A stretch of 27,333 bases of DNA, from positions 1 through 27,333 of IMG/VR virus record IMGVR_UViG_3300020438_006214, one strand, 5' to 3'. The notes under the pieces are model-generated. The model was not told where the DNA came from. It saw nothing but the letters and a program-made list of their open reading frames with translations, and searched no databases. Origin of the DNA: a virus. The position numbers were made by a program, and so were the translations under genes. This document shows positions 22,724-27,333 of the stretch, piece by piece. Numbering within the stretch: the stretch's first letter is position 1; every line of letters starts with the position of its first letter.

Positions 22724-23260
22724 GTGGCTGCGTATCTGAGTGGTATTAGGGTTTTTACCCCCGAGGTTCGTAGAGATAACCGCGGCTTTTTTTTTCAATC
22801 ATATGATGAAAAGGTGGCTGAATATATTGATGAAATTTTTGTACAAGACAACCACTCCTACTCACATAAGAATGTCATCCGCGGCATGCATTATCAATGG
22901 GAGCAACCCATGGGAAAATTAGTTCGAGCTGTGCATGGGTCAGCGATGGATTATCTTGTTGATATTAGAAAGGAATCCCCTACATTTGGCCAATTTTCAA
23001 GCATATTAATCAGCGCTGAAAACAATAAAATGGTTTGGATTCCACCTGGATTTGCTCATGGATTCGAAAGTTTAGAAGATGATACAATTATCTTATATAA
23101 GTGCACTTCTTATTATAATAAAAAAGGTGAATCTGGGATTAATCCATTTGATGAATCAATTAATATTCCCTGGCTAACACTAAGAAACAAGATGATTGTT
23201 TCAGATAAAGATCTAGCATCTCAAATGTTTATTGATTACTCGCTAGATCCTAAATTTTAG
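22724..23260 (+). CDS. rmlC: dTDP-4-dehydrorhamnose 3,5-epimerase
   Basis: 178 residues from GTG 22724 (AGAGG 9 nt upstream), the usual family length. It epimerises dTDP-4-keto-6-deoxyglucose at C3 and C5 in dTDP-rhamnose synthesis. DNRGFFFQ (18-25), QDNHSYS, RGMHYQ with catalytic His56, VDIRKESPTFGQ and WIPPGFAHGF are the cupin and active-site motifs of the family. It heads the order rmlC-rmlB-rmlD. The nucleotidyltransferase gene rmlA is absent from the window. Confidence 0.93.
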   Translation: MAAYLSGIRVFTPEVRRDNRGFFFQSYDEKVAEYIDEIFVQDNHSYSHKNVIRGMHYQWEQPMGKLVRAVHGSAMDYLVDIRKESPTFGQFSSILISAENNKMVWIPPGFAHGFESLEDDTIILYKCTSYYNKKGESGINPFDESINIPWLTLRNKMIVSDKDLASQMFIDYSLDPKF

Positions 23261-23282
23261 AAAACTATGAAGGAGAAAAGAA

Positions 23283-24173
23283 ATGAAATTAGTTGTAACT
23301 GGAGGAAGGGGCTTTATAGGAAGCCATTTTGTAGATCGTGCCCTAAAAGAAGGTCATCAAGTATTAGATATCGATAAAATTGGGTATGCTTCAAATACGG
23401 AACTTCCCTGGGACAACCATAAAAATTATAAATTAATTAAAGAGGATATTAGTGAGATCAAACACCTGCCCTCATGTGATGTAATAATTAATTTTGCAGC
23501 AGAGAGTCATGTTGACAATTCTATTAAGGATACAGATCCATTTATAAAAAGTAATATACTTGGTGTACATAATTTACTTGAATTAGTCAGGGGAAAAGCC
23601 CCATACGATCGCCCTTTGTTTTTTCACATAAGCACAGATGAAGTTTACGGTGATATTCTGGAAGGAGAATTTAACGAAAAAGACAAACTAAACCCTAGTA
23701 ATCCTTATTCTGCATCCAAGGCCGCTGCGGAAATGTTAGTATTGGCATATCATCGCACATACGGCATTGATTATATTATAACTCGTAGTAGTAATAATTA
23801 TGGTGAGCGTCAATACGAAGAAAAATTAATTCCAAAATGTATTTCTTCTGTACAAAAAAATAAAAAAATTCCAATTCATGGTGATGGCTCATATGTTAGG
23901 GATTGGTTATATGTAAAAGATAACGTAGATGCAATATTTTCTATTATCAAGTCTGACGTCAAAAATGAAATTTATAATATTGCTGCTGAAAATTATATGA
24001 CCAATCTTGAGGTGGCTAACACAATCATATCATGGCTTGACGCCACAGGGAACATGATACAATTCGTTGCTAATCGATGGGGTCAAGATTTGAGGTATGC
24101 TGTTAGTTATTCTAAATTAAGATCTTTGTCTTGGGAGCCAAAATACAAAAAAGGCTTACACAAGTGGTTTTAA
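23283..24173 (+). CDS. rmlB: dTDP-glucose 4,6-dehydratase
   Basis: 296 residues with AAGGAGA before the ATG. It converts dTDP-glucose to dTDP-4-keto-6-deoxyglucose. The NAD site is GGRGFIGS (7-14). STDEVYGD carries the catalytic Thr with Asp119-Glu120, and Tyr142-x3-Lys146 is in YSASK. NFAAESHVDNSI and SSNNYGERQ are typical of RmlB. It is somewhat shorter than usual (about 340), mainly at the C-terminus, but all active-site residues are present. The rmlD start overlaps its end by 10 nt. Confidence 0.92.
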   Translation: MKLVVTGGRGFIGSHFVDRALKEGHQVLDIDKIGYASNTELPWDNHKNYKLIKEDISEIKHLPSCDVIINFAAESHVDNSIKDTDPFIKSNILGVHNLLELVRGKAPYDRPLFFHISTDEVYGDILEGEFNEKDKLNPSNPYSASKAAAEMLVLAYHRTYGIDYIITRSSNNYGERQYEEKLIPKCISSVQKNKKIPIHGDGSYVRDWLYVKDNVDAIFSIIKSDVKNEIYNIAAENYMTNLEVANTIISWLDATGNMIQFVANRWGQDLRYAVSYSKLRSLSWEPKYKKGLHKWF

Positions 24174-24859
24174 ATATCCCTAAAAAAAAGCTTTTCCTAA
24201 CTGGGGGTTCTGGCACTTTAGGGACGGAGATAAAAAAAATATACCCTCAGATTATATCTCCTTCCAGCAAAGAATGTGATATACTTTCGTTAAGTTCTCT
24301 TCAGGAAAACCTAGAAGTTTATAAACCAGATATCTTTATTCATGCAGCAGCCTTTACTGACGTCAAGGCTGCAGAAAAAAAATCCATTACGTGTAATGAA
24401 ATTAATGTTATTGGTACCGCTAACGTGATAAAGGCCTGTAAGGGAAAAAAAATAAAGTTAGTGTTTATATCTACTGATTATGTTTTCGACGGGGAAAAGG
24501 GTAACTATAAACCAAGCGATCCAATAAATCCTTTATCTAATTATGCTAAATCAAAAGCTGCCGCCGAGTTGTTAGTGCGAACATATGTTGATCATTTAAT
24601 TATACGTACATCTTTTTTCGGTCACAATTTTCCATATGAGCGCGCCCTAATTGACCAATGGACAACAAAAGACTACGTTGATATTATTGCACCAAAAATA
24701 TTAAAAGAGGCGACGAGTGATAAGTTAGGAATTATACACGTCGGATCTTTACGTCGAAGCATATATGAAATAGCAAAAACAAGGAATTCTTCTGTCGGAA
24801 AAATTGAAAGAAAGGACTTGAATGTTCCAGTACCTAAAGATGTTAGCTTGAGTTTTTAA
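24164..24859 (+). CDS. rmlD: RmlD-like dTDP-4-dehydrorhamnose reductase
   Basis: 231 residues from GTG 24164, with AAAGG about 9 nt upstream. The nucleotide site is TGGSGTLG (13-20). HAAAFTDVKAAE, STDYVFDGEKG and YAKSK are RmlD signatures. It would reduce dTDP-4-keto-rhamnose to dTDP-L-rhamnose. Family members are usually near 290 residues, and the shortfall is in the C-terminal substrate region, so a related short sugar-nucleotide-binding protein is an alternative. The context directly after rmlC and rmlB favours RmlD. Confidence 0.82.
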   Translation: MVLNIPKKKLFLTGGSGTLGTEIKKIYPQIISPSSKECDILSLSSLQENLEVYKPDIFIHAAAFTDVKAAEKKSITCNEINVIGTANVIKACKGKKIKLVFISTDYVFDGEKGNYKPSDPINPLSNYAKSKAAAELLVRTYVDHLIIRTSFFGHNFPYERALIDQWTTKDYVDIIAPKILKEATSDKLGIIHVGSLRRSIYEIAKTRNSSVGKIERKDLNVPVPKDVSLSF

Positions 24860-24864
24860 ATAAA

Positions 24865-25791
24865 ATGTATAATGATAAAACAACGTTAATAACCGGAGGT
24901 CATGGCATGGTTGGCCAGGCCTTAAAATCAATCTTACCTAATGCTGAGGCTCCGAGAAAACAAGATATGAATCTGTTAAGATCCGTGAAACTAAACAAAA
25001 TAAAACATATTATTCATCTTGCTGCAAAAGTTGGCGGAGTGAAAGGGAACACCGACCTTGTTGCTGATTTCTATCTTGAGAATCAAAAAATTAACCACAA
25101 TATCCTTTCCGCGGCCCACGAATCTGGTGTTAGAAAGGTGATATCACTTTTATCGACATGTGTCTACCCGGATAGTCCTTATATATCATACCCACTCACA
25201 GAAGAACAACTACACTTAGGACCCCCACATCCGTCGAATTTTGGATATGCTTACGCTAAAAGAATGGTAGATGTAATGTCCCGCGCTTATCGACAGCAAT
25301 ATGAGTGTAATTTTGTAACGGCAATACCAAATAATCTCTATGGTGAAAATGATAATTTCGATTTGGAAAATGGACATGTGATACCATCCTTGATGAGGAA
25401 GATTTGGGAAGCTAAAATAAAAAACATTCCCTATGTTGAATGTTGGGGGGATGGGATGTCTTTGAGGGAATTTACTTATTCTAAAGATATTGCAAAAATT
25501 CTCTTGTTCTTGTTAGAAAATTACGATGAAGCACATCCAATAAATATTGGAAATACTGAAGAATATTCAATTAAAGAAGTAGTAAGCCTGCTATGTGAAA
25601 ATCTTGAATATAGTGGGGAGATAATATGGAACACTGACATGCCCTCCGGACAATTTCGAAAACCAAGCAGCAATAAGAAACTAACGGATCTTGGCTGGGA
25701 TAAAGAATGGTACACACCTTTAAAAGAGGGCTTAAAAAACACTTGTAAATGGTTTATAATAAACTATCCAAATGTTCGAGGTGTACATTGA
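24865..25791 (+). CDS. fcl: GDP-L-fucose synthase
   Basis: 308 residues. It carries out the epimerisation and reduction of GDP-4-keto-6-deoxymannose to GDP-L-fucose. The nucleotide site is GGHGMVG (11-17). [20 protein letters not shown] and Tyr128-x3-Lys132 (YAYAK) are specific to this enzyme, as is [11 protein letters not shown] followed by HVIPSLMRK. Its length is close to the usual 310-320. The stop overlaps the TTG start of the partner enzyme GMD, giving a coupled pair, and its product would feed the GT11 fucosyltransferase. Confidence 0.93.
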   Translation: MYNDKTTLITGGHGMVGQALKSILPNAEAPRKQDMNLLRSVKLNKIKHIIHLAAKVGGVKGNTDLVADFYLENQKINHNILSAAHESGVRKVISLLSTCVYPDSPYISYPLTEEQLHLGPPHPSNFGYAYAKRMVDVMSRAYRQQYECNFVTAIPNNLYGENDNFDLENGHVIPSLMRKIWEAKIKNIPYVECWGDGMSLREFTYSKDIAKILLFLLENYDEAHPINIGNTEEYSIKEVVSLLCENLEYSGEIIWNTDMPSGQFRKPSSNKKLTDLGWDKEWYTPLKEGLKNTCKWFIINYPNVRGVH

Positions 25792-26780
25792 AGACTGCAA
25801 TAATTACTGGCGTAACAGGCCAAGATGGTTCATACTTAGCCGAGCTTTTATTAGAAAAAGGATACAATGTCGTAGGTTTAAAGCGCAGAACATCCCTTAT
25901 TAACACAGATCGAGTTAATAAGATATATAATAATCCTCGATTTAAAATGGAGTATTATGATTTAAACGATACGAGTTGTATATGGAGGATATTACATAAA
26001 TATAAACCAGACGAAATATATAATCTGGCAGCACAATCTCATGTAAGGGTATCGTTTGAATTATCAGAAAATACTGTTGACGGCATCGCGCTCGGCACCC
26101 TTAGACTTTTAAACGCAGCAAAAGAAATTACGCCGGAAGCAAAAATTTATCAAGCCTCCTCTTCAGAGATGTATGGTGACAATCCTCAAGCCTGTGATCC
26201 AAATAAGCTCAATGAAGATTCTTTATTTATGCCAGCATCGCCTTATGCGTGTGCTAAATTATTTGCCCATAATTTAATTAATAATTATAGAAAGTCATAT
26301 AATTTGCACGCCTCGTCTGGTATCTTATTCAACCACGAATCCCCTCGTAGGGGGGAAACTTTTGTTACGAGAAAAATAACAATTGCAGCCTCGCGTATAA
26401 AATTAGGCCTTCAAGAAAAATTATTTTTGGGTAATTTAGACGCTAAGAGAGACTGGGGATTTGCAGGTGATTATGTTCGGGCGATGTGGCTGATGTTACA
26501 ACAGGAGAATCCAGGTGATTATGTCGTTGCAACTGGGGAAACACACACTGTAAAGCAGTTTTTAGAATGTGTGTTTGATTATGCTGGTTTAGGTGCACCA
26601 GAAAAATATGTGGAGATCGACCCTCGGCTGTATAGACCTCATGAGGTTCCTTATTTAAGGGGCGATGCATCGAAGGCAAATAAAATACTTGGCTGGCAAC
26701 CTCAAATCGATTTTGAAAGTCTGGCGAAAATGATGTATGATAGCGACTTAACAAGCTTAAAGGAGAATTTAAAATGTTAA
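25788..26780 (+). CDS. gmd: GDP-mannose 4,6-dehydratase
   Basis: 330 residues from TTG 25788; GAGGTG lies just upstream and the TTG overlaps the previous stop by 4 nt. It makes GDP-4-keto-6-deoxymannose, the substrate of the preceding gene. The nucleotide site [20 protein letters not shown] is the family hallmark. SSSEMYGD and Tyr153-x3-Lys157 (YACAK) form the active site. [16 protein letters not shown] and [17 protein letters not shown] are specific to GMD. It is the last gene of the glycan block and shares 7 nt with the next small gene. GDP-mannose must come from the host. Confidence 0.95.
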   Translation: MKTAIITGVTGQDGSYLAELLLEKGYNVVGLKRRTSLINTDRVNKIYNNPRFKMEYYDLNDTSCIWRILHKYKPDEIYNLAAQSHVRVSFELSENTVDGIALGTLRLLNAAKEITPEAKIYQASSSEMYGDNPQACDPNKLNEDSLFMPASPYACAKLFAHNLINNYRKSYNLHASSGILFNHESPRRGETFVTRKITIAASRIKLGLQEKLFLGNLDAKRDWGFAGDYVRAMWLMLQQENPGDYVVATGETHTVKQFLECVFDYAGLGAPEKYVEIDPRLYRPHEVPYLRGDASKANKILGWQPQIDFESLAKMMYDSDLTSLKENLKC

Positions 26781-26947
26781 AATTATCAGATGAAGCATTG
26801 GGAGCAGTGATGATGGCTCTTCAAAAATCATTATTAGAGCAGAGCGATATTGTTCCTGTTCTCAAAGGATTTGATTTTAAAGTCAACGAGGGGAATGAAC
26901 TTTATGTTATGAATCCCCCATTGTTTAAATTAGATGACGAGGAGTAA
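26774..26947 (+). CDS. 57-residue acidic phage protein, unknown
   Basis: A short gene of 57 codons plus TAA with AGGAG at 26761-26765. The sequence [20 protein letters not shown] is a likely amphipathic helix, then a short beta-rich part and an acidic end. From memory, similar small proteins occur in marine T4-like phages without function. It overlaps the gmd stop by 7 nt, and the next ATG overlaps its own stop. Confidence 0.72.
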   Translation: MLKLSDEALGAVMMALQKSLLEQSDIVPVLKGFDFKVNEGNELYVMNPPLFKLDDEE

Positions 26948-27207
26948 TGCCTAAATACTTCTACACATGTGCTGATTGCGGATCAGAGATTAGTTTTTAC
27001 CACTCAATGAGTGAAAAAATGACTGACTGCACATTGTGTGGGTGTGCGGACTCTTTGATCAAAAAACCTTCAAATTTCTCTCTAAATAAGCAAAAAAAAG
27101 AGAAAAAGGTAGGTGATTTAGTTAAGGAGTCCATAGAGGATTTCCGGCAAGAACTAAGCCAGGAAAAGGAAAAGGTTAGAAATGAACTTTATGAACCAAA
27201 TGAGTAA
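26947..27207 (+). CDS. FmdB-like zinc-ribbon protein
   Basis: 86 residues. The N-terminal zinc ribbon has Cys8-x2-Cys11-Gly and Cys28-x2-Cys31-Gly (with Cys33), with MSEKM between them, as in the FmdB family of small putative regulators that is common in phages. The rest is a Lys/Glu-rich helix (47-86). Its target is unknown. The start shares one base with the preceding stop, and the following membrane gene overlaps its end by 26 nt. Confidence 0.8.
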   Translation: MPKYFYTCADCGSEISFYHSMSEKMTDCTLCGCADSLIKKPSNFSLNKQKKEKKVGDLVKESIEDFRQELSQEKEKVRNELYEPNE

Positions 27208-27333
27208 ATATATATTTTGGGTTTCCCTGGTCCTGAACGGAATCTTACTAATGTTCCTTGTCGGTGTTATTCCGTTCTTATTATATCTTAGTGTGTTATT
27301 TAATATACTTTTAATTTGGTTTACTTTCAAGAC
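27182..27333 (+). CDS. Small membrane protein, cut by window end
   Basis: 50 residues are visible before the window ends. Two hydrophobic helices, about residues 12-35 (with an NGILLMFLVGVIPFLL stretch) and from about 37 on, are separated by very little. The start may be ATG 27182 or one of the in-frame ATGs at 27191 and 27200; the last has fewest overlapping bases. Function unknown; the remainder lies outside the window. Confidence 0.6.
   Translation, partial: MNFMNQMSKYIFWVSLVLNGILLMFLVGVIPFLLYLSVLFNILLIWFTFK

Noticed and set aside
24164-24859. RmlD-like gene as a pseudogene because it is short
   Set aside because: Frame intact, coupled start, all visible catalytic motifs present; short phage forms are plausible.
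1-27333. tRNA genes, CRISPR arrays, insertion sequences or integrase
   Set aside because: By eye, no second T-loop pattern with a cloverleaf, no spaced direct repeats, and no transposase or integrase motif was found.

Overview
This AT-rich, densely packed window looks like part of the genome of a tailed double-stranded DNA bacteriophage, most likely a large marine, T4-like (myovirus-type) phage of a Gram-negative host. The reasons are: short genes packed head to tail with 1-14 nt overlaps and frequent GTG/TTG starts; a PIN-PhoH ATPase; a RecB/Cas4-type PD-(D/E)XK nuclease; a phage-type FmdB zinc ribbon; two lipoprotein signal peptides (implying a Gram-negative envelope); and small basic proteins whose N-termini resemble T4 capsid-targeting propeptides. 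No integrase, ribosomal, replication-origin or housekeeping gene is visible. The host cannot be named from sequence alone.

Layout. (1) 1-1341: 3' part of a large Ala-rich, membrane-spanning, probably structural gene. (2) 1345-1651: a complete one-piece tmRNA (ssrA) with an unusually long YALAA-type tag. (3) 1671-4229: a membrane/coiled-coil protein, a Cys-rich protein, and four proteins sharing two N-terminal leader types; three of the four have Lys/Arg-rich C-terminal parts. I interpret these four as capsid-targeted internal proteins. (4) 4230-5621: small unknown genes, an acidic lipoprotein, a 27-residue membrane peptide and a clear Rho-independent terminator. (5) 5625-6329: the only minus-strand gene, a lipoprotein trypsin-like protease. 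(6) 6361-9747: PIN-PhoH, an HExxH metallopeptidase, a PD-(D/E)XK nuclease and two unknowns. (7) 9751-26780: a 17-kb run of 19 same-strand sugar genes. (8) 26774-27333: ordinary small phage genes resume, the last one cut by the window edge.

How the genes work together. The sugar block combines activated-sugar synthesis with transferases. The synthesis genes are RmlB, RmlC and RmlD for dTDP-rhamnose, GMD and GDP-fucose synthase for GDP-fucose, a short UDP-glucose dehydrogenase plus a UDP-xylose-synthase-like SDR, an RfbH-type 3-dehydrase, and another SDR. The transferases are GT4 x2, a GT-B-like protein, GT2 x2, GT11 x2 and GT17, with DUF5672-like and DUF3431-like proteins. The first-step nucleotidyltransferases (RmlA, ManC, GalU types) are absent, so the phage would draw nucleotide sugars from the host or from genes outside the window. 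The products could decorate the virion or remodel the host surface; the sequence does not decide which. The most notable points are the tmRNA, the leader-tagged basic protein cassette, and the size and composition of the glycan block.
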